A DNA stretch of 37,049 nt from a virus. Positions 31,260 to 37,049 of this stretch are shown in pieces; positions within the stretch are counted from its first letter, which is position 1, and every line of letters begins with the position of its first letter. The translations under genes were made by a program, and so were the position numbers. The stretch is taken from the IMG/VR virus record IMGVR_UViG_3300042350_002848, positions 1 through 37,049 of that record; one strand, written 5' to 3'. The notes below the pieces were generated by a model that had not been told where the DNA came from, made no database searches, and worked only from the letters and a program-made list of their open reading frames with translations.

Positions 31260-31564
31260 ACTGCGGCGACATCAAAGCAGCTATCAAGGCCGAGGAGCAG
31301 CGGCTCACGGACAAGTTCCGCGCCGATCTCGAAGGCATCTCGATCACTATCGGGGCCAAGGACGTTCGCGTCTGGGCATACGGCACACGAGGCAGCGACC
31401 GCTTTATGTACAAGCACGCTGAGGGCTCGACGCCCGAGGAGGCAGCCGAGCGCCTGCGGCTCGACCACTTCCCGTCGCCGGAGCAAAAGATCGCGCGCCT
31501 GCGCGACCAAGCCCGGGAGTTGCTCCGCTCCGCCGCGGAGCTCGAGAAGGAGGGCGCGCGATGA
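31256..31564 (+). CDS. Hypothetical protein in recombination block (102 aa)
   Basis: A 102-aa protein with charged helices at both ends (IKAAIKAEEQRLTDKFRADL, KIARLRDQARELLRSAAELE) and a small beta part (SITIGAKDVRVWAYGTRGSD). No family is recognised. It has a strong Shine-Dalgarno (GGAGGTG) and GTGA overlap upstream, and ATGA overlap with the exonuclease. Its last codons EGAR hold the next ribosome site. Confidence 0.65.
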   Translation: MNCGDIKAAIKAEEQRLTDKFRADLEGISITIGAKDVRVWAYGTRGSDRFMYKHAEGSTPEEAAERLRLDHFPSPEQKIARLRDQARELLRSAAELEKEGAR

Positions 31565-32394
31565 TCATCGAGACCAACGCTGAATACCACGGCAACCCGG
31601 CGGTCAGCCACTCGAAGCTCGAGGTCTTCCGTCGCCGCCCGCGCTTGTACCAGATGCGGTACGTCACTAAGGAGCTCCCTGCGCCGGAGCCGACCGCGGC
31701 TTTCCGCATCGGCAGCGCGACGCATTGCGCGGTGCTTGAGCCGGACAAGTTCCCGACCCTGTACGCGCAGCGGCCGGAGGGCATCGACCGAAGGACAAAG
31801 GAGGGCAAGGCCGCGTGGGAATCCTTCACGCAGCAGCACGCGGGCAAGGACTTCCTCGACGCGGAGGAGTGGGCGCAGATCTCCGCGATGATGGAGGCCG
31901 TGCGGGCAAACCCGCTCGCGGCGCAGCTGCTCGCGCAGGGCACGCCCGAGCTATCGTGGCGCGTCGAGACTGGCGCTCTGCCGCTGCAATGCCGGACGGA
32001 CTGGTTCGCGCACATCGGCTGCAAGCTCTCCGGCGGGCGACCCTACGTCGCCGACCTCAAGACCATCGACTCGCTCGACGCGGACGCCTTCCGCAGCTTC
32101 GAGAAGGCGTGCTTCCAGTTCGGGTATCACCGGCAGGCGGGCTTCTACTTGCCGCTGATCACCGAGATCATCGGCGCGCCCGTGACGGACTTCTTCTTCA
32201 TCGCCGTGGAGAAGCAGGCGCCCTACGGCGTCGCGGTCTTCAAGCTGACCGACGAGGCCGTCGCGACCGGGCAGGACGAGTCGCTCGCCGATCTGCGGCG
32301 GCTCAAGGTCTGCCGCGAGACGAACGTCTGGCCGAACATCGAGCCGGAGGTCACCGAGCTCGGGCTGCCGAAGTGGTATGGAGGTGCGCGATGA
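31561..32394 (+). CDS. PD-(D/E)XK exonuclease (RecE/ExoVIII or YqaJ-like)
   Basis: A 277-aa nuclease with the layout of phage exonucleases that pair with RecT: an N-terminal YHGNPAVSHSKLEVF, the GSATHCAVLEPDKF segment (H55), TDWFA (D147), and the catalytic DLKT (D165, K167), followed by the helix QFGYHRQAGFYLPL. It degrades one strand of DNA ends to provide ssDNA for RecT. A Shine-Dalgarno GGAGGG precedes the ATG. The final GGAR codons supply GGAGGTG for the next small gene. Confidence 0.85.
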   Translation: MIIETNAEYHGNPAVSHSKLEVFRRRPRLYQMRYVTKELPAPEPTAAFRIGSATHCAVLEPDKFPTLYAQRPEGIDRRTKEGKAAWESFTQQHAGKDFLDAEEWAQISAMMEAVRANPLAAQLLAQGTPELSWRVETGALPLQCRTDWFAHIGCKLSGGRPYVADLKTIDSLDADAFRSFEKACFQFGYHRQAGFYLPLITEIIGAPVTDFFFIAVEKQAPYGVAVFKLTDEAVATGQDESLADLRRLKVCRETNVWPNIEPEVTELGLPKWYGGAR

Positions 32395-32486
32395 GCACGT
32401 TTCTCGCCTTTACCCTCCTGCTCGTGGCCGTGGTCGCTTACGCGATCCTGACTGCGCAGGACAACGACGGGAGGCACGATGACTAG
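32391..32486 (+). CDS. 31-aa single-span membrane peptide
   Basis: A 31-residue peptide with one hydrophobic helix (FLAFTLLLVAVVAYAIL) and an acidic tail. It is below usual gene-calling cut-offs, but the ATG has an ideal Shine-Dalgarno (GGAGGTG, 6 nt spacing) and ATGA overlap with the exonuclease, and its end overlaps the next membrane protein by 8 nt. The function is unknown; small inner-membrane peptides of phages often modulate lysis or superinfection. Confidence 0.6.
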   Translation: MSTFLAFTLLLVAVVAYAILTAQDNDGRHDD

Positions 32487-32673
32487 CGCCGAGATTGTTT
32501 GCGGCATCGCGCTCGCGCTGATCACCGGGCTACTCGGCGGCTATCTCTGGGGCGTCCGCGAGGGCGAGCGCCTCGGCCGGGACAAGGAGTGGCTCGACTC
32601 GTTCTTCCGCGCCATCGATCAGGACAAGCTCAAGCGCGACCGGCTCGGCCGCTTTAAGCACAAGACTAAATGA
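32479..32673 (+). CDS. Small single-span membrane protein (64 aa)
   Basis: A 64-aa protein with an N-terminal membrane helix (IVCGIALALITGLLGGYLWG, about 5-24) and a basic cytoplasmic tail (DQDKLKRDRLGRFKHKTK). It has a ribosome site GGGAGG before ATG 32479. Together with the preceding 31-aa peptide it forms a pair of tiny membrane proteins within the replication block. No known family; it ends in ATGA with the next gene. Confidence 0.65.
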   Translation: MTSAEIVCGIALALITGLLGGYLWGVREGERLGRDKEWLDSFFRAIDQDKLKRDRLGRFKHKTK

Positions 32674-32891
32674 CCAACCGACGACGAACCAAAGAGGAGC
32701 TCGCGCGACACGACGCCGAGCTCGACCGACTCATCAACGAAATGCACGACCCGAAAACCACGGCGCACCTGCTGGGCATCTCGACCAGTCACGCGCATTA
32801 CCACTACAAGCTCCGCGGGATGCGGCGCGGCTACCTGACCGACGAGGAGCGACTGCGGATCATCGCGGCGCGGAAGGGGGTGGCGCTTTGA
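32670..32891 (+). CDS. HTH-like small protein (73 aa)
   Basis: A 73-aa basic protein with a charged N-terminal helix (KEELARHDAELDRLINEMHD) and a helix-turn-helix-like segment (PKTTAHLLGISTSHAHYHYK). It may bind DNA. It is part of a chain of overlapping small genes; its own stop overlaps the TTG start of the next gene. Confidence 0.6.
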   Translation: MTNRRRTKEELARHDAELDRLINEMHDPKTTAHLLGISTSHAHYHYKLRGMRRGYLTDEERLRIIAARKGVAL

Positions 32892-33100
32892 GCTACCCAC
32901 GCCACCCCAAAGCTGAGGAGATCCAGCGTGCGCTGCTGGAGATGAAGCAATACAAGACGATCCGCGCCGAACTCGACGTGGGCTCGCGCGCCGTTCTGAG
33001 CCAAGCAAGGCGCCTCGAGATGATCCGCCTGCCAGTCACGCGGCAGGAGCGCGAGTGGCTCGCGGAGCGACGCGGCATTGATCGGAGGCTCGTGCCGTGA
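32888..33100 (+). CDS. HTH-like small protein (70 aa, TTG start)
   Basis: A 70-aa protein starting with TTG 32888 behind a GGGGGTGG ribosome-site-like stretch. The sequence reads as a helix-turn-helix (EIQRALLEMKQYKTIRAELD, then VGSRAVLSQARRLEMIRLP). It could be a small transcription or replication regulator. It overlaps both neighbours by 4 nt. Confidence 0.6.
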   Translation: MSYPRHPKAEEIQRALLEMKQYKTIRAELDVGSRAVLSQARRLEMIRLPVTRQEREWLAERRGIDRRLVP

Positions 33101-33558
33101 GCAAGCCCACCCTCGCCGATCTCTCCCCGCGCTACCGCGAGCAAGTGCGCGCAGAACTGGGCGCCGTCCCGCGGCCGCGCACCGTCTCGCTTGTGCGCGA
33201 AGATGTGGCGCCGGAACCTCCGGCCGTCCCCGTCTCGCGCTTCGAGCGACTGCTGCGCTCCGTCGGCCTGCCTGCGCCGGTTCGCGAGCATCGGTTCCAT
33301 CCAGTGCGGCGCTGGCGCTTCGACTATGCGTGGATCGACCACAAAGTCGCACTCGAGGTCGAAGGCGGAGTCTGGACGGGCGGCAGGCACACGCGGGGCG
33401 CGGGCTTCGTGGGCGATATGGAGAAATACAACGCAGCCGTGGTCGCGGGCTGGCGCGTCGTGCGCGTCGTGCCGGGCAAGCTATGCGCGAGCGCGACGGT
33501 CGGGATGCTGGAGTCGCTGCTACAAAGTGAGAAAAAAGAGCTTGCTGGCTCCGCGTAG
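33097..33558 (+). CDS. Vsr/DUF559-like endonuclease
   Basis: A 153-aa protein whose C-terminal half has a restriction-endonuclease-like fold pattern: RWRFDYAW (D76), VALEVEGGVW (E87, E89), then GGRHTRGAGFVGDMEKYNAA (K110) and GWRVVRVVPG. This resembles Vsr/DUF559-type PD-(D/E)XK nucleases that phages carry beside replication genes, possibly for junction resolution or repair. The N-terminal 45 residues are a Pro/Arg-rich lead-in. GTG start with GGAGG upstream and a GTGA overlap. Confidence 0.75.
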   Translation: MSKPTLADLSPRYREQVRAELGAVPRPRTVSLVREDVAPEPPAVPVSRFERLLRSVGLPAPVREHRFHPVRRWRFDYAWIDHKVALEVEGGVWTGGRHTRGAGFVGDMEKYNAAVVAGWRVVRVVPGKLCASATVGMLESLLQSEKKELAGSA

Positions 33559-33690
33559 GGGCTGAAGTTGCGCGCGTGGGCCGTAGAAAGCCCAACCCAA
33601 TGACCACACTAAAACAACTTTGCCGCGCGTCGGCTCGGAGGAGTGTCATTGCTCCAATTTCTACCCGAGTCGGCGTGCGGCGTTTTGTTT

Positions 33691-34527
33691 ATGAGAATAC
33701 GAACCATTAAGCCGGAGTTCTTTATGCACGACGGCCTGCACGACTTAGAAAACGAGCTTCGCGCGCCAGTACGCATTGCCTTCATCGGCCTTTGGTGCGC
33801 CGCAGACAAGGAGGGCCGGTTCCGATGGGAGCCGCGCCGCCTCAAGGCGCAGATCTTGCCTTACGATGACTGCGACTTTTCACGCGTGCTCGACGCGTTA
33901 GCCACGCGTGGATTTCTCGTGAAGTATCGCGTGAAAGACGCGTTGTTAGGTGCCATCCCTAGTTGGAAAAGGCACCAGATCATCAACAACAAGGAGCGCG
34001 CGAGTCAGCTACCGGAACCAACGGAGCACGAACAAGTTGACGCGACGGCTACGCGTGAGCCACGCGTGAGCCACGCGTGCCATAAGGAAGGGAAGGGAAG
34101 GGAAGGGGAAGGGAACATAATTGCGCCGGGCGAGCCCGTCGCGAAAGAGCGCCCGCGTGACCTTATCTTCGAGGCACTCTGCGAAGCGACTGGCGTGGAC
34201 GCGAAGAGCCTGACCAAGCCCGGCCGCGGCGCCCTCAACGCCGCCCTCCGAGACATCCGCGCCGCTTCGCCGGACGTGACCCCACAGGAGGTCAAGCGCC
34301 GCGCCGAGCGTTACGCGCGCAAGTTTTCCGGCGCCGCGCTTACCGCGCCCGCGCTGGCGAAGCACTGGGCCAGCCTCGGAGCCGCTCCGGTGGACGATTG
34401 GACGAAGCAGGCCGTCGCCAATCTGAACCGCGCCGATCCGCCGCCCGAGCCGCAGTTCGACAATTCCTTTGCCGAGTCGCTGCTGGTCGGCGTGCCGGGC
34501 ATCAAGGAGAAATTCGGCATCACGTGA
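33691..34527 (+). CDS. Replication initiator/replisome organiser
   Basis: A 278-aa protein starting RIRTIKPEFFMHDGLHDLEN, a well-known N-terminus of phage replication organisers with a winged-helix domain (about 1-110, with YDDCDFSRVLDALATRGFLV). A low-complexity middle (about 110-150) is followed by a helical C-terminal domain (about 150-240), probably for helicase loading. The ATG 33691 is chosen over GTG 33643 because family members start at this point. The DnaB helicase gene follows with GTGA overlap, the same initiator-helicase order as many phages. The middle of the gene carries repeated ACGCGT sites and a purine run that look like an origin, as in lambda O. Confidence 0.8.
   Translation: MRIRTIKPEFFMHDGLHDLENELRAPVRIAFIGLWCAADKEGRFRWEPRRLKAQILPYDDCDFSRVLDALATRGFLVKYRVKDALLGAIPSWKRHQIINNKERASQLPEPTEHEQVDATATREPRVSHACHKEGKGREGEGNIIAPGEPVAKERPRDLIFEALCEATGVDAKSLTKPGRGALNAALRDIRAASPDVTPQEVKRRAERYARKFSGAALTAPALAKHWASLGAAPVDDWTKQAVANLNRADPPPEPQFDNSFAESLLVGVPGIKEKFGIT
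33882..34120 (+). other. Candidate replication origin within the initiator gene
   Basis: ACGCGT occurs at 33882, 33893 and 33904 (11-bp steps), at 33938, and at 34051, 34062 and 34073 (11-bp steps again). Because 11 is not a multiple of 3, each triplet is read in three different codon phases, so protein coding cannot explain the repeat. Right after the second triplet is a 32-nt uninterrupted purine run of GGGAA units (34084-34115) flanked by CATAA on both sides. Lambda ori has the same arrangement: iterons in the middle of gene O next to a purine-rich unwinding region. Confidence 0.6.
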
Positions 34528-35906
34528 AGCCTGACCCCACTTTCGACGTTGAGGCCGAGCGGGCGCTTGTCGGCTGCGCGTTCATCGACCCGGCGGGCGT
34601 CGTCGGGATGGCGATGAGCTTCGACATCACGCCGGACTCCTTCGTTGACCCGATGGCGGGCACCGTCTGGCGCATCATTACGGCGATGCTCCTCGCGGGC
34701 GAGCCAGTCGATGAGACGACCGTCTGGATCAAGCTCAAGATCGCGAAGAACGAGCGCGAAGCCTCGCAGGCTCTGCTGGAGGTCACGCACGACAATGTCG
34801 TCGCGATGGCGCACGCTACGCCGACGACCGTGCGGGCGAAGTTCTTCGCGACGCGCGTCCGGCATTGCGAGATCCTGCGCCAGCTGATGCGCGAGGCCGG
34901 AGCGATCACGACCAACATCCGCGAGGCCGGATCTGAGCCTGCCGAGGAGCTCGTCCGCGAAGCTGGGGCGCGCATCCTCGCCATCGAGGCCCAGCAGCGC
35001 AACGAGTCGTGGGCTGAGTCGCTCGCGAAGGCCGACGAGGAGATCACGGCGCGCGTGTCCGGCAAGCACGAGGGCATCCGCGAGGGCGCGCTAGGCTGGG
35101 GCTTTGGAGAGATGGACCGCGTCTTTGGGCTGATGCAGCGCGGCGAGATGGTCGTTGTCGCGGCCCGGCCGAGCGTCGGCAAGTCGTCGCTCGCGCGGCA
35201 AGTGGCGCTCCACGTTTCGCTCTCGCAGGAGCAGCAAGTCCTGTTTGCCTCCCTCGAGGTCATCGGCGCAACCCTCGCGCTTAACTTCGCGCAGACGATC
35301 TCCGGCATCTCGCTGCGCTCGCTTAACTCAAGGACGCATCCGAAGGACGTCGAGGCGTTCCGCGAGGCGTCGCAGCGCGTGTCCAAGGCGCCGCTCGAGG
35401 TCGTCGCCGCGGGCAACGTCAGCCTCGCAACGATGCAATCTCGCGCCGAGGTGCTGCGGGCGCGGCAGACGCCACCGCGGCTCGTCGTCGTGGACTACAT
35501 CGGGCTAATGCCTGACGCGACGCCTTCCCGAGGCGAGAACCGGGCGCAAAGCGTCGGCCGCGTCTCGCGGGCGCTCAAGCAGTTCGCGCTCCGCAACGAC
35601 TGCGTGGTGATGGTCTTGGCGCAATTGAACCGCGACTCCGAGCGAGACGAGCGCGTGCCTCGCATCCACGACCTCCGCGAGTCAGGCGATATCGAGCAGG
35701 ACGCGGATAAGATCGTGCTCCTGCACCGGCCGGGCGAAGATCCGATCACGGGCGCGGGCCAGAGCGTGACCTCGGGCGCGGAGGATCTGCCGACGTTCTA
35801 CGTCTCGGCGATCCAAGCTAAGGGGCGCAACGACGGCACCGGCAGCGTCGGGCTCTACTTCCGCCGGGCTACGGCGACCTTTGCTTTGGCGATTAAAAAG
35901 CCTTGA
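34524..35906 (+). CDS. dnaB: Replicative DNA helicase (DnaB family)
   Basis: A 460-aa helicase. Residues about 1-100 are the DnaB N-terminal domain (EAERALVGCAFIDPAGVVGM, DETTVWIKLKIAKNEREASQ). The RecA-like ATPase has Walker A ARPSVGKSS (K220), Walker B VVVDYIGLM (about residue 324) and the downstream LAQLNRDSERDERVPRIHDL followed by RESGDIEQDADKIVLLHRPG. It unwinds DNA ahead of the phage fork, loaded by the upstream initiator. Start GTG 34524 forms GTGA with the initiator stop; longer upstream readings belong to the initiator's frame region and are rejected. Confidence 0.95.
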   Translation: MKPDPTFDVEAERALVGCAFIDPAGVVGMAMSFDITPDSFVDPMAGTVWRIITAMLLAGEPVDETTVWIKLKIAKNEREASQALLEVTHDNVVAMAHATPTTVRAKFFATRVRHCEILRQLMREAGAITTNIREAGSEPAEELVREAGARILAIEAQQRNESWAESLAKADEEITARVSGKHEGIREGALGWGFGEMDRVFGLMQRGEMVVVAARPSVGKSSLARQVALHVSLSQEQQVLFASLEVIGATLALNFAQTISGISLRSLNSRTHPKDVEAFREASQRVSKAPLEVVAAGNVSLATMQSRAEVLRARQTPPRLVVVDYIGLMPDATPSRGENRAQSVGRVSRALKQFALRNDCVVMVLAQLNRDSERDERVPRIHDLRESGDIEQDADKIVLLHRPGEDPITGAGQSVTSGAEDLPTFYVSAIQAKGRNDGTGSVGLYFRRATATFALAIKKP

Positions 35907-35943
35907 CGGCGATCCGAAGCGGGCTCGCTAGTCGCGCGCGGCA

Positions 35944-36075
35944 ATGGCGAAGGCGAACAACAACACGAAACCCAAAAACATTACGGCTCACGCTTGGGCG
36001 AAGCATCAAAAGCTCAACGCGAAAGCCGGACGAGGACATCGAACGTGGAAAACGAAAGCGAGCGGCGCGAATTAG
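35944..36075 (+). CDS. Possible 43-aa basic protein
   Basis: A short frame starting ATG 35944 that encodes a Lys/Asn/His-rich peptide (AKANNNTKPKNITAHAWAKH, then GRGHRTWKTKASGAN). It fills the 138-nt space after the helicase, where the A-rich codons differ from the GC-rich surroundings. There is no clear ribosome site. It overlaps the GTG start at 36045. It may be a real small nucleic-acid-binding peptide; confidence is low. Confidence 0.35.
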   Translation: MAKANNNTKPKNITAHAWAKHQKLNAKAGRGHRTWKTKASGAN

Positions 36076-36302
36076 AGGCGCTGCGACTGGCGGCGCGGGC
36101 AAGCAGGGCCATCGAGGCGATCAACGGGCATCAGAAATCGCTGGTGCAGGAGCTAAGTGAGAGGCGGAAGCGACTGCGGAATCTTATCGCGGGCATCCAG
36201 CAGCAGGAGTCGCTGGGCCAGCTGCCGCTCAAGGGCATTGCGGCGGTCGCCTTGAGCGAGCACGACGAGGCGCTGGTGCACGATCCCCTGCGGGGGCTCT
36301 GA
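36045..36302 (+). CDS. Coiled-coil hypothetical protein (85 aa)
   Basis: An 85-aa helical protein from GTG 36045 (an in-frame TTG at 35994 would add 17 residues of poorer character). It is strongly charged (ENESERRELEALRLAARASR, KSLVQELSERRKRLRNLIAG) with likely coiled coil, then an extended tail. No family is recognised. It ends 1 nt before the next gene. Confidence 0.55.
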   Translation: MENESERRELEALRLAARASRAIEAINGHQKSLVQELSERRKRLRNLIAGIQQQESLGQLPLKGIAAVALSEHDEALVHDPLRGL

Positions 36303-36303
36303 C

Positions 36304-36744
36304 GTGATCACGTACACGCTCAACAAGTCGCCGGTTCACCGCATCCGGTACGACGGGGCCAGCGAGGCGGCGAAGATCCTCGCCGAGACGTTCGAGCGCC
36401 TGCTCGAGCTCGACGCGGCGAAAAGGGAAAGCGCGGCCAAGCTCGTCCGCAACCTCGCGACGCTTGCGGACCTGTCTCCGAGCGCGTTTCGGCTGGTGCT
36501 GCGGTTCGGCTCAGGCGATACCGGCAGCATCCTCGCCAGCTACGAGGAGCAAGCGCAGACGCGCGGATGCACCCGGCAGGCGGTGCATTGGCAGTGGCAG
36601 CAGGACATCCGAGCCATCAGGCTGACGTTCCCAGAGGTGGCGGAAGTCATCGCGGCATCGAGGGCATCGGTAGGCCACCACGAGGACGCGATGTCGTCAG
36701 CTGACGGGCTTCGTCAGGCGATGGACCGGCGGGAGGGCGAATAA
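36304..36744 (+). CDS. HTH-containing protein upstream of terminase
   Basis: A 146-aa protein from GTG 36304. The first part is helical (EAAKILAETFERLLELDAAK). Residues about 78-112 look like a helix-turn-helix (SYEEQAQTRGCTRQAVHWQW), reminiscent of sigma-like or replication regulator HTHs. It could be the late-gene regulator, since it stands just before the packaging genes when the genome is closed, but there is no family match I can name. The next ATG (36745) follows its stop directly. Confidence 0.6.
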   Translation: MITYTLNKSPVHRIRYDGASEAAKILAETFERLLELDAAKRESAAKLVRNLATLADLSPSAFRLVLRFGSGDTGSILASYEEQAQTRGCTRQAVHWQWQQDIRAIRLTFPEVAEVIAASRASVGHHEDAMSSADGLRQAMDRREGE

Positions 36745-37049
36745 ATGCGTTTAAAGGCACGAAGGGGTGCAGGGGCTACACGGACCCTCGCGGGCCAACG
36801 GAACGCGGCAAACGCCAAGGAAACGGCGCAGGAACGCGCTTTATGGGTTGGGCGGCAGCTGATCGAGGCAGGACTGCCGCCGACGCTACCCGAGGAGTGG
36901 CTTGCAATCGTGCAATTGATTAACGATTACGAAAAGGCTGCTGGGCGCAAAAAGTGTAAAGAAAGCCGACGTGTAAAGAAAACCGACAAAGGGGGGCGGG
37001 GGAGTAAGGAATCTTTTACAGCCGGCTGGGCGGCGCGGGTTGCAAGACC
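36745..37049 (+). CDS. Junction-spanning basic protein, N-terminal part
   Basis: The frame opens at ATG 36745 directly after a TAA and is still open at the window end; through the 12-bp join it continues at 13-58, giving 116 aa. The first half has a helical segment (ERALWVGRQLIEAGLPPTLP, EEWLAIVQLINDYEKAAGRK) and the second half is very basic (KKCKESRRVKKTDKGGRG). A 17-bp tandem repeat lies within it. A -1 shift at the A7 run at 19-25 would fuse its first 106 residues to the terminase small subunit. It might be a separate small protein or the N-terminal part of a longer TerS. Confidence 0.55.
   Translation, partial: MRLKARRGAGATRTLAGQRNAANAKETAQERALWVGRQLIEAGLPPTLPEEWLAIVQLINDYEKAAGRKKCKESRRVKKTDKGGRGSKESFTAGWAARVAR
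36954..36987 (+). repeat. 17-bp tandem repeat near the genome junction
   Basis: GTGTAAAGAAAGCCGAC (36954-36970) is directly followed by GTGTAAAGAAAACCGAC (36971-36987), identical at 16 of 17 positions. A related inverted element (TCTTTTACA) lies at about 37012-37020. The unit length is not a multiple of three. It is 50-85 bp from the terminal repeat, as lambda terminase-binding R sites are near cos, so it may be a TerS binding site. Confidence 0.55.
37038..37049. repeat. 12-bp direct terminal repeat, right copy
   Basis: Right-hand copy of the 12-base terminal repeat, identical to bases 1-12. Merging the copies gives a circle of 37037 bp in which the frame from 36745 stays open into the left end. 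Confidence 0.7.

Noticed and set aside
33600-33710. 36-codon frame (ATG 33600) ahead of the replication initiator
   Set aside because: It has no ribosome site, its Arg/Thr/Val composition lacks any recognisable pattern, and it overlaps the initiator start. A leader peptide is possible but unsupported.
35903-36160. 85-codon frame overlapping the small genes after the helicase
   Set aside because: The product is Arg/Thr/Ser-rich shadow-like text, and the other two phases in this interval give more protein-like products.
36284-36300. CCCC-TGC-GGGG stem before GTG 36304 as a terminator
   Set aside because: The stem is only four pairs with no T tract and lies within the upstream coding sequence.
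1-37049. Search by eye for tRNA genes, CRISPR arrays, integrase, repressor, insertion sequences and attachment sites
   Set aside because: I saw no cloverleaf, no regularly spaced repeat array, no recombinase or transposase motifs and no inverted-repeat-bounded element. The short HTH proteins are not clearly lysogeny repressors. Absence by eye is not proof.

Overview
The window looks like a complete or nearly complete genome of a tailed double-stranded DNA phage with a long non-contractile tail (lambda-like siphovirus plan). All convincing genes lie on the + strand, and most are packed with 1-8 nt overlaps (ATGA, GTGA, TGATG) or gaps of a few bases. The first and last 12 bases are identical (1-12 = 37038-37049). 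Joining them lets the last reading frame continue across the junction and stop at 56-58, right at the probable start of the terminase small subunit, so the molecule is circular, circularly permuted, or cohesive-ended. Base composition is GC-rich (roughly 65% by eye) with strongly GC-biased third positions, so the host is a GC-rich bacterium. I cannot name the host. I recognise no tRNA, CRISPR array, integrase, repressor, insertion sequence or RNA polymerase, which fits a virulent phage but does not prove it.

Layout. (1) 55-4906: packaging and connector genes (TerS, GpA-type TerL, gpW-like protein, lambda-type portal with an unusual C-terminal extension). (2) 4909-13256: an unusual insert inside the head module, holding two large fibre proteins with related domains, a low-GC lectin-like gene, small fibre-associated proteins, a GTA-type holin, a second small membrane protein, a metallophosphoesterase and a small HTH-like protein. 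(3) 13279-15564: prohead protease with a scaffold-like tail, decoration protein and major capsid protein, closed by a strong intrinsic terminator. (4) 15646-18703: a three-gene cassette with a double-domain glycosyltransferase, a SAM methyltransferase and a GT9-like glycosyltransferase, probably for glycosylating the virion or the host surface. (5) 18706-27584: neck and tail genes, including a tail chaperone with a -1 frameshift site, a short tape measure and a J-like tip protein. (6) 27694-28483: endolysin flanked by two small genes. (7) 28483-36744: DNA metabolism, with a C5 cytosine methyltransferase apparently overprinted by a second long reading frame, a protein with an SSB-like tail, a RecT annealing protein, a PD-(D/E)XK exonuclease, small membrane and HTH proteins, a Vsr-like nuclease, a replication initiator containing a candidate origin, and a DnaB helicase. 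(8) 36745 to the junction: a basic protein leading into TerS.

The observations most worth following up are these: the near-complete two-frame overlap in the methyltransferase gene, where hand-counted codon bias favours the non-methyltransferase frame in the 3' half; two triplets of ACGCGT repeats spaced exactly 11 bp plus a 32-nt purine run inside the initiator gene; an 8-mer (TTTGACGG) found 13-14 nt ahead of five start codons; the glycosyltransferase/methyltransferase cassette next to the capsid gene; and a poly-A slippery heptamer placed so that a -1 shift would join the junction-spanning frame to TerS.
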